Of a stretch of 64,000 nucleotides of DNA, positions 8,594 to 17,222 are shown in pieces. The translations under genes and the position numbers were made by a program. A model generated the notes under the pieces. The model ran no database searches. It worked only from the letters and a program-made list of their open reading frames with translations, and was not told where the DNA came from. Origin of the DNA: Isosphaeraceae bacterium (GTDB lineage Bacteria; Planctomycetota; Planctomycetia; Isosphaerales; Isosphaeraceae); contig JAJPJC010000152.1 of the NCBI GenBank assembly GCA_021324445.1, forward strand, positions 1 through 64,000, read 5' to 3'. Within the stretch, counting starts at the first letter, position 1. Every line of letters starts with the position of its first letter.

Positions 8594-10156
8594 ATGATCT
8601 TCGACCTGATCATCAAAGGGGGCTGGGTCATCGACGGCTCGGGGGCGCCGCCGTATCGGGCGGACGTCGGCCTGCTCGAGTCGATGATTGCCGAAGTGGG
8701 CCGGCTCGATGGGGCCGAGGCCGCGCGGGTCCTCGACGCCTCCGGACGCTACGTTGTCCCCGGGTTCATCGACGCCCACGTGCACGGCGACCTCATGCTC
8801 CTGGCCGACCCGATCCACCTGCCGGCCCTGCGCCAGGGGGTGACGACGTATCTCATCGGCCAGGACGGCAGCTCGTTCGCACCGGCCTCGCCGGCCACGC
8901 TCGATTACATGCGCCGCTATACCGCGGGGTTCAACGGCAACCCGCCTGGGCTGTCTTATGACTGGCGGTCGATCGACGACTACCTGGCGCGGTTCGACCG
9001 CTCCACCGCGATCAACGTGGCCTATTTGATCCCCAACGGCAACATCCGGATGGAAGTGATGGGGCTGGATCCTCGGCCCGCGACCGACGACGAGCTGGCA
9101 GCCATGCAGAAGCTCGTGCGCGCGGGGATGGACGCCGGGGCGATCGGGCTGTCGACGGGGCTGGATTACATCCCGAGCCTCTATGCCGATGTCCGCGAGA
9201 TCGCCGGGTTGTGCGCGGCGATTGTGCGGGAAAACGGCGTCTACGTGACCCACATGCGGGGCTACGGCCCCCGCGCCCCCGTGGGCATGCGCGAGGTCCA
9301 CGACATCGCCCAGGCGACCGATGTCCCCGCGCACATCTCGCACTACAACGGTCCGGCCGACTTGCTCCTGCCGCTGATCGATGAAGGCCGCGCGCTGGGT
9401 CTGGACCTGACGTTCGACACCTATCCCTACCTGGCGGGGAGCACGATCCTGGGCATGGTGGCGCTGCCGGCCTGGGTGCAGCAAGGGGGGATCGAGGCGA
9501 CCGTCGAGCGGCTGCGGGACCCGGCCATCCGGGCCCGGTTGAGGTCGGAATGGTTCGCGGCTCCCACGCCGTATCCCCTGCAGACGATCACGATCGCCAT
9601 GGTCGCCAACCCCGACTGGCGCTGGGCGGAAGGGCAGACCGTCACGGCCGCGGCCGAGCAGGCGCGGATCGAACCCGGCGATTTCGTCTGCGAGATCCTC
9701 GGGGCCTCGGGGATGGCAGTCGGCATCGTGGGCTTCCGCCAGGGGGATCGGACCGAGTCCGACATCCGCGCCATTCTCCGGCATCCTGCGCACATGGCCG
9801 GCTCCGACGGCATCTTCTGCGGCGGATTCCCTCATCCCCGCGGCTGGGGTGCATTCGCTCGATACCTCGGCTACCACACCCGGCAGCTCGGCGACTACTC
9901 CTGGCCCGAGGCGGTGACCCACCTGGCCGCCCATGCCGCGCGTCGGTTCCGCTTGACCGACCGGGGTTTGATCCGATCCGGCTTCGTCGCCGACATCGCC
10001 GTCTTCGACCCGGCCACGGTGACCGACCGCTCCAGCTACGCCGCCGGCCGGACCCTGGCCGAAGGCGTCGATCACGTCCTGGTCAACGGCACACTGGTGC
10101 TGGAGAACGGCGAGCCAACCGGGGCCACGCCCGGGCGAGCCCTGCGCCGGGGGTAG
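8594..10156 (+). CDS. N-acyl-D-amino-acid deacylase family amidohydrolase
   Basis: This 520-aa metal-dependent amidohydrolase starts MIFDLIIKGGWVIDGSG and carries the metal-binding GFIDAHVHGD near residue 60. Further family motifs are VTHMRGYG, HISHYNGPAD, and MAGSDGIFCGGFPHPRGWG with the C-terminal catalytic Asp. It ends with the beta-sandwich segment GFVADIAVFDP. The order and text match D-aminoacylase-type enzymes, which hydrolyse N-acyl-D-amino acids or related dihydroorotase-like substrates. The start is the ATG of GAGCCATGATC. The substrate cannot be assigned from sequence. It is probably cytoplasmic, as no leader is seen. Confidence 0.85.
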   Translation: MIFDLIIKGGWVIDGSGAPPYRADVGLLESMIAEVGRLDGAEAARVLDASGRYVVPGFIDAHVHGDLMLLADPIHLPALRQGVTTYLIGQDGSSFAPASPATLDYMRRYTAGFNGNPPGLSYDWRSIDDYLARFDRSTAINVAYLIPNGNIRMEVMGLDPRPATDDELAAMQKLVRAGMDAGAIGLSTGLDYIPSLYADVREIAGLCAAIVRENGVYVTHMRGYGPRAPVGMREVHDIAQATDVPAHISHYNGPADLLLPLIDEGRALGLDLTFDTYPYLAGSTILGMVALPAWVQQGGIEATVERLRDPAIRARLRSEWFAAPTPYPLQTITIAMVANPDWRWAEGQTVTAAAEQARIEPGDFVCEILGASGMAVGIVGFRQGDRTESDIRAILRHPAHMAGSDGIFCGGFPHPRGWGAFARYLGYHTRQLGDYSWPEAVTHLAAHAARRFRLTDRGLIRSGFVADIAVFDPATVTDRSSYAAGRTLAEGVDHVLVNGTLVLENGEPTGATPGRALRRG

Positions 10157-10206
10157 GACAAGGCCTCGGTGGCTGGAACCGGCATGGCTTCTGGTTTACG
10201 ATCTTG

Positions 10207-10635
10207 ATGATCTTCGCGATCGCCGTCGCGAATCGGAGTCTGGTGCACCTCGGGGCCGTGGTGGTCGTGCTGGCGAACTACGGCCGGTTCTGGGCCGACT
10301 TGCTCGCGGTCTTCGTCCGGCCGTTCAAGGAGGGGCCGCTCCACGGCCTGGCGTTCCTGTTCCCGCCCGACGGGATCTATTACCTGGCCACGCGCTGGGA
10401 CAGGTTCCAGCCGACCTTCCGCCGCATGATCACCTCGTGCATCCCGATCGTCCTGGTGGTCTTGGCTTATGCCTTCAGCCCGGTGGTCAACCCTTCGGTC
10501 AAGGATGTCCAGGGCGTTGGCGGCCGGTTTGGAAGTGGGGTCGAGGAGCGGCGCCAGGAGATCCGCGATGATGTGCGCGGGATTGAAGGGAAGTTCGAAG
10601 CAACCAGGAAACCTCGCGGCGACTCCGAGCGATGA
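10207..10635 (+). CDS. Small two-helix membrane protein, unknown function
   Basis: The 142-aa reading starts MIFAIAVANRSLVH and has hydrophobic segments at residues ~3-26 and ~70-90 (CIPIVLVVLAYAFSP). A charged tail (VEERRQEIRDDVRGIEGKFE) may be helical. The middle PFKEGPLHGLAFLFPPDGIYYL sits between the two membrane segments. I recognise no family. It lies between the amidohydrolase and the exporter operon, all on the plus strand. The start is uncertain because the frame stays open upstream and no clear ribosome-binding site decides it. Confidence 0.55.
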   Translation: MIFAIAVANRSLVHLGAVVVVLANYGRFWADLLAVFVRPFKEGPLHGLAFLFPPDGIYYLATRWDRFQPTFRRMITSCIPIVLVVLAYAFSPVVNPSVKDVQGVGGRFGSGVEERRQEIRDDVRGIEGKFEATRKPRGDSER

Positions 10636-10740
10636 CCTCAGCTTGCCGGTCCGGCCGGTGGCGAGTATGGTAGCCTCGGGTTGCCGCGGATTTCGCGAAG
10701 ACGGCATCGTTGGTTCGTGGTCAAGACAGGGCTGGGTCAT

Positions 10741-10786
10741 CCACCCCCCCTGACCCCCCCTTGGCAAGGGGGGAACCAGAGGGAGG
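10741..10786. repeat. CCCCCCTTGGCAAGGGGGG palindrome
   Basis: A C-rich/G-rich near-perfect palindrome lies in the 170-bp gap before the HlyD-like gene. It is of the dispersed CCCCCCTTGGCAAGGGGGGAACC type found in many bacterial genomes. The longest reading of the downstream gene would translate through it, which argues for a start further in. Confidence 0.6.
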
Positions 10787-10806
10787 CTCACCCGTTTCGG
10801 AGTCCG

Positions 10807-11979
10807 GTGTTGGGATGGTTCGCCCGGGTAGTGATTGTCGCCGTACTGGTCGCGGCACTCGCGGGGGCCGCGGGCCTGGTCTGGGTCTGGAGGTCGGCCG
10901 CGGGTCGGGCATCGGAGCGACTGATCCTCCCCGGGGTGGTCGAAGTGCAGGAGGTCCGGCTCGGGTCCAAGATCGGCGGGCGGGTCCGCACCATCCACAT
11001 CCTGGAGGGGGATCTCGTCGAGCCTGGCGCGCCGTTGGTGACGTTCGACGTACCCGAGCTGGAGGCGCAGCACGCGCAGTGGCAGGCGCGGCTGCGGTCC
11101 GACCTGGCCGCGCTGGAGAAGGCTCGGAACGGGCCCCGCCGCGAGGAGATCCAGGCCGCCGCCGCCGAACTCGCCGCCGCGGCGGCGCGGTATACCCGGA
11201 TGAAGCGGGGCTTCCGCGAGGAGGAGGTCCGCCAGGCGAAGAACGACTGGCTCAGCGCCGAGGCCGACCTGAGGCTCGCCGAGGAGAACTTCGGCCGCTA
11301 TGACCGGCTGGTCCAGCGCGGCAGCGCCACCCAGGCGCAGCTCGATTCGGCCCGGGCCGACTTCGACCGGGCGCGCGGCCGGGCCGCGGCGGCCAAAGCG
11401 CACTTCGACATGGTGTCCAAGGGGAACCGTACCGAGGACATCGCCGAGGCCGCGGCCCAGCTCGACCAGGCCCGCGCCAACCTCGAGCTGCTGAAGGCGG
11501 GCACTCGACCCGAGGATATCCACGCGCTGGAAGCCCAGGTGGGCCAGACTCGCGCCCGGCTTCAGGAGCTGGAGGCCAACCTCGCCGAGGCCGTCGTCCA
11601 CGCTCCTTCCAAGGCCGTCGTCGACATCGTCTCGGTCCGCAAGGGTGACCTCGTCGCCCCCGGCCAGGTCGTCGTCCGCATCCTCAAGGCCGACGACTTG
11701 TGGGTCAAGGTCTTCATCCCCGAGACCGAGCTGGGCCGCATCCGACTCGGCCAGGAGGTCTCCGTGACGGTCGACTCCTACCCCGGCCGGAGCTTCCCCG
11801 GTCGGGTCATCCAGATCGCGACCCAGAGCGAGTTTACCCCGAGGAACATCCAGACCGTGGACGAGCGCCGGTACCAGGTCTTCGCCGCCAAGGTCCGCAT
11901 CGACGACCCCCAGGGCGTGTTCAAGTCGGGAATGGCGGCCGAGGCGACGTTCGGATTGTCCGTGGCCCATGGTCCGTAG
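10807..11979 (+). CDS. HlyD-family periplasmic adaptor of an ABC exporter
   Basis: This membrane-fusion protein has an N-terminal membrane anchor (GWFARVVIVAVLVAALAGAA) and a lipoyl/barrel half-motif (VVEVQEVRLGSKIGGRVRTIHILEGDLVEPGAPLV, read in two parts). A long Ala/Glu-rich coiled-coil hairpin follows, then the second lipoyl half (AVVHAPSKAVVDIVSVRKGDLV) and a beta-barrel domain (VSVTVDSYPGRSFPGRV). It is YbhG-like. It links an inner-membrane ABC exporter to an outer-membrane channel, not encoded here. I prefer the GTG at 10807, just before the anchor; an in-frame ATG at 10681 would read through the repeat at 10741-10786. The ABC ATPase and permease genes follow. Confidence 0.85.
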   Translation: MLGWFARVVIVAVLVAALAGAAGLVWVWRSAAGRASERLILPGVVEVQEVRLGSKIGGRVRTIHILEGDLVEPGAPLVTFDVPELEAQHAQWQARLRSDLAALEKARNGPRREEIQAAAAELAAAAARYTRMKRGFREEEVRQAKNDWLSAEADLRLAEENFGRYDRLVQRGSATQAQLDSARADFDRARGRAAAAKAHFDMVSKGNRTEDIAEAAAQLDQARANLELLKAGTRPEDIHALEAQVGQTRARLQELEANLAEAVVHAPSKAVVDIVSVRKGDLVAPGQVVVRILKADDLWVKVFIPETELGRIRLGQEVSVTVDSYPGRSFPGRVIQIATQSEFTPRNIQTVDERRYQVFAAKVRIDDPQGVFKSGMAAEATFGLSVAHGP

Positions 11980-12013
11980 TCTCATGACGCCGGTAAGGGA
12001 GATCCGCACGGAG

Positions 12014-12064
12014 GTCAGGCTATAGCCTGACAGGACCGCAGCGTCAGGCTACAGCCTGACCTAC
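12014..12064. repeat. GTCAGGCTATAGCCTGAC repeat pair
   Basis: Two tandem palindromic units, GTCAGGCTATAGCCTGAC and GTCAGGCTACAGCCTGACCTAC, lie between the adaptor and ATPase genes. Same family as 3600-3622, 4111-4164 and 43891-44039. Confidence 0.65.
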
Positions 12065-12085
12065 GAGGGGGCTTCGATGGTGCAC

Positions 12086-12133
12086 GGGAGCGGCAGCTCC
12101 AACAACGGACCACGGACCACGGACCACGGACCA
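12086..12133 (+). repeat. GGAGCGGCAGCTCC-ACGGACCACGGACC repeat element
   Basis: The element GGGAGCGGCAGCTCCAACAACGG is followed by repeated ACCACGGACC units and ends exactly before the GTG start of the ABC ATPase. The same element lies in the opposite orientation at 16265-16299, and its triplet part recurs at 16375-16404. It is a dispersed non-coding element. Confidence 0.65.
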
Positions 12134-13075
12134 GTGTCTGTCATCGAGGTGCGCGAGGCGACGATCCGGTTCGGCCGGTTGACGGCGGTCGACCGGGTCA
12201 GCTTGACCGTCGGGCATGGGGAGGTCTTCGGCTTGCTGGGGCCCAATGGCGCCGGCAAGACGACGTTGATCCGGGCGCTCTGCGGGCTAATCCCGCTGGC
12301 GTCGGGCTCGGCGCGGGTGCTGGGGCACGATGCAAGCCGAGAGTCGGAGGCCGTCCGCTCGGGGATCGGTTACATGTCGCAGCGGTTCGCGCTTTACGAG
12401 GACCTCACCGCCCAGGAGAACCTCGACTTCTACTCGGGGGTCTATGGCCTCGCGGCGAGTCGCGCGCGGCAGCGGCAGGCGGAGCTGGTCGAGCGGGTGG
12501 GCCTGGCGCCGCATCTGCGGAAGCGGGGCGGGCAGCTCTCCGGCGGGTGGAAGCAGCGGCTGGCGCTGGCCTGCGCTCTGCTGCACCAGCCCCGGCTGGT
12601 CTTCCTCGACGAGCCGACGGCCGGGATCGATCCGGTCGCGCGCCGGGACCTCTGGGACCTGCTGTTCCAGCTCGCGGCCGAGGACGTCACGCTGTTCGTC
12701 ACGACGCACTACATGGACGAGGCCGAGCGGTGCCGGCGCGTCGGCTATCTGTACCAGGGCCGGCTACTGGCGCTGGGCACGCCCCTGGAGTTGACCCGGC
12801 ACCCCGGCGTGACTCCGCCCGGGACCCGGCGGGTCGAGGTCATCGGCGAGGATCCGGCCGCCCTTCTGTTGCGCGTCCGAGACCTCCCGGGAATCCGCCA
12901 GGCCACCATCTTCGGCCGGTCGCTGCGCGCGGTCGTGGATGCCTCCCTGAGCGACGAGGCGCTGGCCGCCGGCCTGGGCGGTGCCGAGGTCCGGCCGGCC
13001 GCGCCCAGCCTGGAGGATGTGTTCGTCGCCCTGGCCCGCGCCCAGGAGGCGATGCATGAGGGAGGCTCACGGTGA
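12134..13075 (+). CDS. ABC transporter ATP-binding protein (ABC-2 type exporter)
   Basis: The 313-aa ATPase has Walker A GPNGAGKT (residues 37-44), the Q-loop YMSQRFALYEDLTAQEN, signature LSGGWKQR, Walker B LVFLDEP and an H-loop His in TTHYMDEAER. It energises the permease encoded immediately downstream. The start is set at GTG 12134 because the open frame upstream only translates the repeat at 12086-12133. The stop overlaps the permease start (GTGA), which shows translational coupling. The adaptor-ATPase-permease set is like YbhG/YbhF/YbhS drug or lipid exporters. The substrate is unknown. Confidence 0.9.
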   Translation: MSVIEVREATIRFGRLTAVDRVSLTVGHGEVFGLLGPNGAGKTTLIRALCGLIPLASGSARVLGHDASRESEAVRSGIGYMSQRFALYEDLTAQENLDFYSGVYGLAASRARQRQAELVERVGLAPHLRKRGGQLSGGWKQRLALACALLHQPRLVFLDEPTAGIDPVARRDLWDLLFQLAAEDVTLFVTTHYMDEAERCRRVGYLYQGRLLALGTPLELTRHPGVTPPGTRRVEVIGEDPAALLLRVRDLPGIRQATIFGRSLRAVVDASLSDEALAAGLGGAEVRPAAPSLEDVFVALARAQEAMHEGGSR

Positions 13076-14190
13076 TCGACCGACTCAGCGCCAAACGGCT
13101 CGCCGCGGTCGCCCGCAAGGAGCGGCTGCACATCGTCCGCGATCCCACCACGCTGTTCTTCGCCGTGTTCTTGCCGGTGCTCGAACTGTTCATCCTTGGC
13201 TACGCGATCGACACCAACGTGCGGCACGTCCGCACGGTGGTCTTCGACGAGGCGCGGACCCAGGAGAGCCGCACGCTGCTCCAGCGCTTCACCAACTCGG
13301 AGGACTTCCGGATTATCGGCGAGGTGTTCACCGATCGGGACCTCGCCCAGGCCATGGTGGCGGGCCGGGCCCGGATCGGGATCAAGATCCCCGAGACCTA
13401 CTCGCGACGGGTGCAGGCCGGCCAGACCGCCGAGGTGCTGGTCCTGGTCGACGGCTCGGAGTCGAGCGTGGCGGCCGAGGCGGTCAATGTCGGCAACGCC
13501 ATCGCCTTGAGCGAGTCGCTCGAACACCTCCTCCAGGGCCGGTCGATGCCCGTCGAGGCCCGCGCACGCGTGCTGTTCAACCCGGATACCCGCTCGGCCA
13601 ACTTCTTCATCCCGGGCCTGATGGTCGTCCTCTGCCAGATGATGGCCATCATGCTCTCGGCCAACGCGATCGTCCGCGAGAAGGAGAGCGGTACGCTCGA
13701 GCAGTTGTTCATGACCCCCGTGCGGGCCGGCGAGCTGGTGATCGGCAAGATGCTCCCCTACCTGGGCCTGGTCCTCACCGAGTTCAGCGTGATCGGCGGC
13801 TTGATGGCCACGGCGTTCGGCGTGCCGGTCCACGGCAGCTTCCTCACGCTGCTGGCGATCGCCCTGCCCTTCTTCCTGGCGATGCTCGGCTGGGGGCTGG
13901 CGATCTCCACCCGGGCGCAGACCCGCGATGCCTCGATGCAGATGTCGATCGCCACCGTCCTCCCCTCGGTCTTCCTCTCCGGGTACGTCTTCCCCCTCGA
14001 CTCGATGCCCCGGCCCTTCTGGTACCTGGCCCAATTGTTGCCGACGACCTGGATGATCGACGTCTCCCGCGGCGTGATCCTCCGCGGCGCCGGCTGGGCC
14101 GAGCTCTGGCCCACGGCCGTGGTGCTCTCGGTCATGGCCGTGGTCTCGCTGGCGGCCAGCGCGGTGTTGTTCCGCAAGCGGTTAGGGTGA
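13072..14190 (+). CDS. ABC-2 type permease (YbhS/YbhR-like)
   Basis: The 372-aa inner-membrane protein starts with a helix ending in FFAVFLPVLELFILGYAI. A ~150-residue extracytoplasmic domain follows, then a membrane cluster beginning FFIPGLMVVLCQMMAIMLSANAIVREKESGTLEQL. That last motif is diagnostic of ABC-2 permeases. The C-terminus LLPTTWMIDVSRGVILRGAG is also typical. It is translationally coupled to the ATPase by a 4-bp overlap. Only one permease gene is present, so the complex is probably a homodimer, whereas the Ybh system has two different permeases. Confidence 0.9.
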   Translation: MIDRLSAKRLAAVARKERLHIVRDPTTLFFAVFLPVLELFILGYAIDTNVRHVRTVVFDEARTQESRTLLQRFTNSEDFRIIGEVFTDRDLAQAMVAGRARIGIKIPETYSRRVQAGQTAEVLVLVDGSESSVAAEAVNVGNAIALSESLEHLLQGRSMPVEARARVLFNPDTRSANFFIPGLMVVLCQMMAIMLSANAIVREKESGTLEQLFMTPVRAGELVIGKMLPYLGLVLTEFSVIGGLMATAFGVPVHGSFLTLLAIALPFFLAMLGWGLAISTRAQTRDASMQMSIATVLPSVFLSGYVFPLDSMPRPFWYLAQLLPTTWMIDVSRGVILRGAGWAELWPTAVVLSVMAVVSLAASAVLFRKRLG

Positions 14191-14345
14191 CGTCCCGCGG
14201 CGTTGCCGACGCCCTCGTCCCGCCCCTCCCACCACACCAGGGCCCGTGGAATCTCGATGGCTCCCCGGCTTCGGTGTTAGAATGATGCGGAGAGCCCCGG
14301 GGAATCCTCGGACGGGGCCGCGACCGGTGGATATCGGATCCAGCC

Positions 14346-15080
14346 GTGAAAATCTACCTGCTGTCGATCGACAATCGGCGCTTCTTCTTCTACGCGGATG
14401 AATCGGAGGCGGAGCGCGAGGAGGACGACGGCCTCGGGTCCGCCTCGTCGGGATCATCGGGACAGTCGAGCTGGCTGCTCGACCGGTACGAACGGCTCAA
14501 GGCGGCCTGGGAGCGTTCGGAGGCGCGGGTTGCCGTCTGGACGCGCCAGGCGTGGAACTGGCTGCATTCGTGGACCCATCCCGACGAGTCGATGCTGGTC
14601 CGGCTGCGCTCGGCCCGTCGCATCGAGCTGCACCACCCCGCCTCGCGCCACAGCGCGGAGGTCGCCGTGCTCTGGCGCGACTACCTGAATCATCGATGGT
14701 GGCGCCATCTCCTCTGGTTGAGCGTCAACTCGGTGGTCGCGCCGTTCACGCTGTTGCTCGCTCCCCTGCCCGGTCCCAACGTGATCGGCTACTGGTTCAC
14801 CTACCGGGCGATTCATCATGCGCTGGTCGTCTGGGGGATTCGCCGCGTCCGACGGGGGCGGATTCCGATCGACTTCCATCCGCGGACCTCGCTCGATCGG
14901 CCGATCGAGCGCGACGACCAGGGCAGCGCCAGGCACGCGGCCCTGGACGGCGCGGCCACCCAGCTCGACGAGCATGTGGCCTGGTCGGAGTCCGAGCCCG
15001 CCGTCGTGATCCCGGGTGCGGACCAGGGCGCTGCCGGTGCGACGGGCACGCCCCCCGGGGTTGGCACCCCAGAGTCCTGA
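14346..15080 (+). CDS. Hypothetical protein with a central membrane pair
   Basis: The 244-aa product starts at GTG 14346 (MKIYLLSIDNRRFFFYAD). It has an acidic low-complexity stretch, a Trp-rich helix (AWERSEARVAVWTRQAWNWLHSW), and a hydrophobic region near residues 125-165 (WLSVNSVVAPFTLLLAPLPGPNVIGYW). The C-terminal tail is poorly ordered. The text is reminiscent of the mitochondrial K+/H+ exchange-related family (Mit_KHE1), but I hold that assignment weakly. It lies 155 bases after the permease and 11 bases before the phosphoesterase, so it may form a pair with the latter. Confidence 0.6.
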   Translation: MKIYLLSIDNRRFFFYADESEAEREEDDGLGSASSGSSGQSSWLLDRYERLKAAWERSEARVAVWTRQAWNWLHSWTHPDESMLVRLRSARRIELHHPASRHSAEVAVLWRDYLNHRWWRHLLWLSVNSVVAPFTLLLAPLPGPNVIGYWFTYRAIHHALVVWGIRRVRRGRIPIDFHPRTSLDRPIERDDQGSARHAALDGAATQLDEHVAWSESEPAVVIPGADQGAAGATGTPPGVGTPES

Positions 15081-15091
15081 GACCTGTGATC

Positions 15092-15886
15092 ATGCGGCTC
15101 TTGAGCTACAACATCCACAAGGGGATTGGCGGGCGGGACCGCCGCTATCGGTTGGAACGGATCATCCAGGTCATCGAGGGGGAGAATCCGGACCTGATCT
15201 GCCTCCAGGAGGTGGATCGGCACGTGGCGCGGTCGCGCCACGACGACCAGCCTCGCACCCTGACCGATGTCTTCCACGCGACGGCGCATCTTTATCAGCT
15301 CAACGTGCGGCTCAGGCACGGCGGCTACGGCAACCTGGTGCTGTCGCGATGGCCGTTCCGCCGCCACCACCAGATCTCGCTCCGGCTCAAGAAGCGGAAG
15401 CCGCGCGGCGCCCAGATGGCGGTCGTCGAGACGCCGGAGGGGCTGGTGCACCTGGTGCACTGGCATCTCGGCCTGGCCGAGCGCGAGCGGCACTGGCAAG
15501 CCCATCACCTGCTCGAGCACACATTGTTCCGCGAGTCGGCCCATTTGCCGACCCTGATCGTCGGCGACTTCAATGACTGGCTCAACACCCTGGCCCGGGG
15601 CCCGTTCTTGCACCATGGCTTCCATCAAGTCACGGCGCCCCGATCGCGGTTCCGCTCGTTCCCCGCTTACTGGCCGGTCGCGGCGCTGGACAAGGCATTC
15701 GTCCGCGGAACGATCGATGTCCGGCACGCGCGGATCGTCCACTCGCGGCTGGCGCGCGACGCCTCCGACCACCTGCCCCTGGTGGTTGACTTCCACCTGA
15801 ATCACCATGCGGCGCAACCGGAGCCCCTGCGAGAGACTCGCAAAGCCGGCTCACGGATTGTCCTCAGCCGCCTGTTCCGCCCGTAA
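15092..15886 (+). CDS. Endonuclease/exonuclease/phosphatase (EEP) family protein
   Basis: The 264-aa protein carries EEP motifs in order: MRLLSYNIHKGIGG at the N-terminus, DLICLQEVDRH near residue 35, VGDFNDWL near 157, and a final SDHLPLVVDFH. These residues bind Mg2+ and hydrolyse a phosphodiester in DNases, sphingomyelinases and inositol phosphatases. The N-terminal NIHKG and short length resemble YbhP-type EEP proteins, which co-occur with membrane phospholipid genes. Start ATG 15092 is preferred, with GTG 15086 two codons upstream. Its 3' end overlaps the convergent small gene by 36 bases. The substrate is unknown. Confidence 0.87.
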   Translation: MRLLSYNIHKGIGGRDRRYRLERIIQVIEGENPDLICLQEVDRHVARSRHDDQPRTLTDVFHATAHLYQLNVRLRHGGYGNLVLSRWPFRRHHQISLRLKKRKPRGAQMAVVETPEGLVHLVHWHLGLAERERHWQAHHLLEHTLFRESAHLPTLIVGDFNDWLNTLARGPFLHHGFHQVTAPRSRFRSFPAYWPVAALDKAFVRGTIDVRHARIVHSRLARDASDHLPLVVDFHLNHHAAQPEPLRETRKAGSRIVLSRLFRP

Positions 15887-16150
15887 CACGCGCTGGTCAA
15901 CCTCTTCCAGAGTGGTCCCGCCGGGTTCCTCGGATCGTCCTGCCAGGAACGACATCAACCGCTCGCTTCGCGAAAGCGCGGCGACTTCCCGGTCGAAGGC
16001 ATCGGCCGCTTCCAGAATGAACTCCACTCCCTCTTGGTTCCGGATCAGAACGGGATCCACAGCGGCGAATTGCAACAATTCGTCGAGGCTCGGTTGCTCG
16101 TGACTTAGCGCGATGCCAGGTGGCTCGGGAAGCGGGCTGGTCGGGGTCAA
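15851..16150 (-). CDS. Small hypothetical protein, possibly frameshifted
   Basis: The 99-aa frame reads well from SLDELLQFAAVDPVLIRNQEG to the end, including AADAFDREVAALSRSERLMSFLAGRS, and looks like a conserved small protein. Its only start in this frame is a TTG at 16150, directly after an in-frame stop. Another frame just upstream reads MDAIPLPRSEFARHGCTVMPVDPD, which looks like a natural N-terminus. A frameshift near 16110-16150 may therefore split one gene. No family is recognised. Confidence 0.4.
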   Translation of the reverse strand: MTPTSPLPEPPGIALSHEQPSLDELLQFAAVDPVLIRNQEGVEFILEAADAFDREVAALSRSERLMSFLAGRSEEPGGTTLEEVDQRVLRAEQAAEDNP

Positions 16151-16264
16151 CGGGCATCACGGTGCACCCGTGCCGCGCGAACTCGGAGCGTGGTAAGGGT
16201 ATCGCATCCATTGTGCGTCCTCCTACCATCCCAGACGATCGCGGGGGCGGTTTTCGTCTACTTT

Positions 16265-16404
16265 TGTCCGTGGTCCGTGGTCCGTTGTAGGAGCTGCCGC
16301 TCCGTTGCGCCGTCTCGCGCCGTTTTCGAGTGCCTTGTCTTTCCCAGATCAGGCTCGTCAGCCCGTGAAGCGAACAACGGACCACGCACCACGGACCACG
16401 GACA
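16265..16404. repeat. Non-coding element with inverted GTCCGTGGTCCGT arms
   Basis: The left arm TGTCCGTGGTCCGTGGTCCG (from 16265) matches the right arm at 16375-16404 in reverse complement, with one extra mismatched unit. The left arm continues into GGAGCTGCCGCTCC, giving the same unit as at 12086-12133 in opposite orientation. The ~140-bp element between two minus-strand genes looks like a small non-autonomous repeat. Confidence 0.6.
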
Positions 16405-16406
16405 AA

Positions 16407-17177
16407 TCAACGGGCCGTGTAGCCCGCGTCGACCATGAGGTGGGTCCCGGTGATGAACGAGGCTTCGTCGGAGGCGAGGAACAGGATGGCGAAGGCGATC
16501 TCGCGGGGATCGGCGCAACGGTGGATCAACTGGGCGCCAGCCCACTGGGGGTGGACGTCGGCTCCGGCGCGGTCGAGGCCCATGGCCAGCGCCTGGCGCT
16601 CGACGATCTGGGTCCAGACGACGCCCGGGCAGACGGCGTTGACCCGGATGTTCGCGGGGGCCAGGTCCATGGCCATGCAGCGCGTCAGGCCGAGGATGGC
16701 GGTCTTGGTCGTGTTGTAGGTGACGAAATTGGGCTGGGCGATGAACGAGGAGATCGAGGCCAGATTCACGATGGCGCCGCCGCCGGCCTGGCGGATTGCC
16801 GGCACGACGTGCTTGGCGACCAGGGCCGGGCCCATGACGTTGACGTCCAGGATCTGCCGCCACTCCTCGGGGGTGGCCTCGATCCCTTTGAGGATGAAGA
16901 CGGCCGCGTTGTTGACCAGGATGTGGATCGGGCCAAAGGCGGCGACGGCCTCGGCCGCCATCCGCGCGACGCTCGCCTCGTCGGCCACGTCGGTGGAGAC
17001 AAACAGGGCCTTGCCACCGGCCTGCGTGATGCGCTCGGCCGCCTCCCGGCCGGTCGCCTCGTCGCGCTCGGCGATCACGACGGCCGCGCCCTCCTCGGCG
17101 AACAACTCGGCCGTCGCGCGGCCGATCCCCGCACCGGCCCCGGTGATCACGGCGACCTTCCCCTGTAATCGCTTCAT
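16407..17177 (-). CDS. Short-chain dehydrogenase/reductase (SDR)
   Basis: This 256-aa classical SDR has the nucleotide-binding motif TGAGAGIGRA near residue 12, the NNAA motif (ILVNNAAVF) near 90, the catalytic Ser in NLASISSF, and YNTTK as the Tyr-x-x-x-Lys pair. C-terminal family text includes IRVNAVCPGVVWT and the closing GTHLMVDAGYTAR. It reduces or oxidises a small alcohol/carbonyl substrate with NAD(P). The substrate cannot be told from sequence. Start ATG 17177 has the usual few residues (MKRLQGKVAVITG) before the first strand; a longer frame upstream is not protein-like. The divergent glycosyltransferase begins 45 bases away. Confidence 0.92.
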   Translation of the reverse strand: MKRLQGKVAVITGAGAGIGRATAELFAEEGAAVVIAERDEATGREAAERITQAGGKALFVSTDVADEASVARMAAEAVAAFGPIHILVNNAAVFILKGIEATPEEWRQILDVNVMGPALVAKHVVPAIRQAGGGAIVNLASISSFIAQPNFVTYNTTKTAILGLTRCMAMDLAPANIRVNAVCPGVVWTQIVERQALAMGLDRAGADVHPQWAGAQLIHRCADPREIAFAILFLASDEASFITGTHLMVDAGYTAR

Positions 17178-17222
17178 GGCAAGCTCCTGTGGCTCTCTCT
17201 CGGAAGATGCGATGTTGCGATT

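Noticed and set aside
12077-12133. ATG 12077 as the start of the ABC ATPase
   Set aside because: The first 19 codons are the dispersed ACGGACC repeat; GTG 12134 starts the conserved domain.
16150-16385. Second small minus-strand gene reading MDAIPLPRSEFARHG
   Set aside because: Only the first ~25 residues look natural; the rest of that frame is Arg/Ser-rich, so I treat it as the possible 5' end of the frameshifted gene at 15851-16150.
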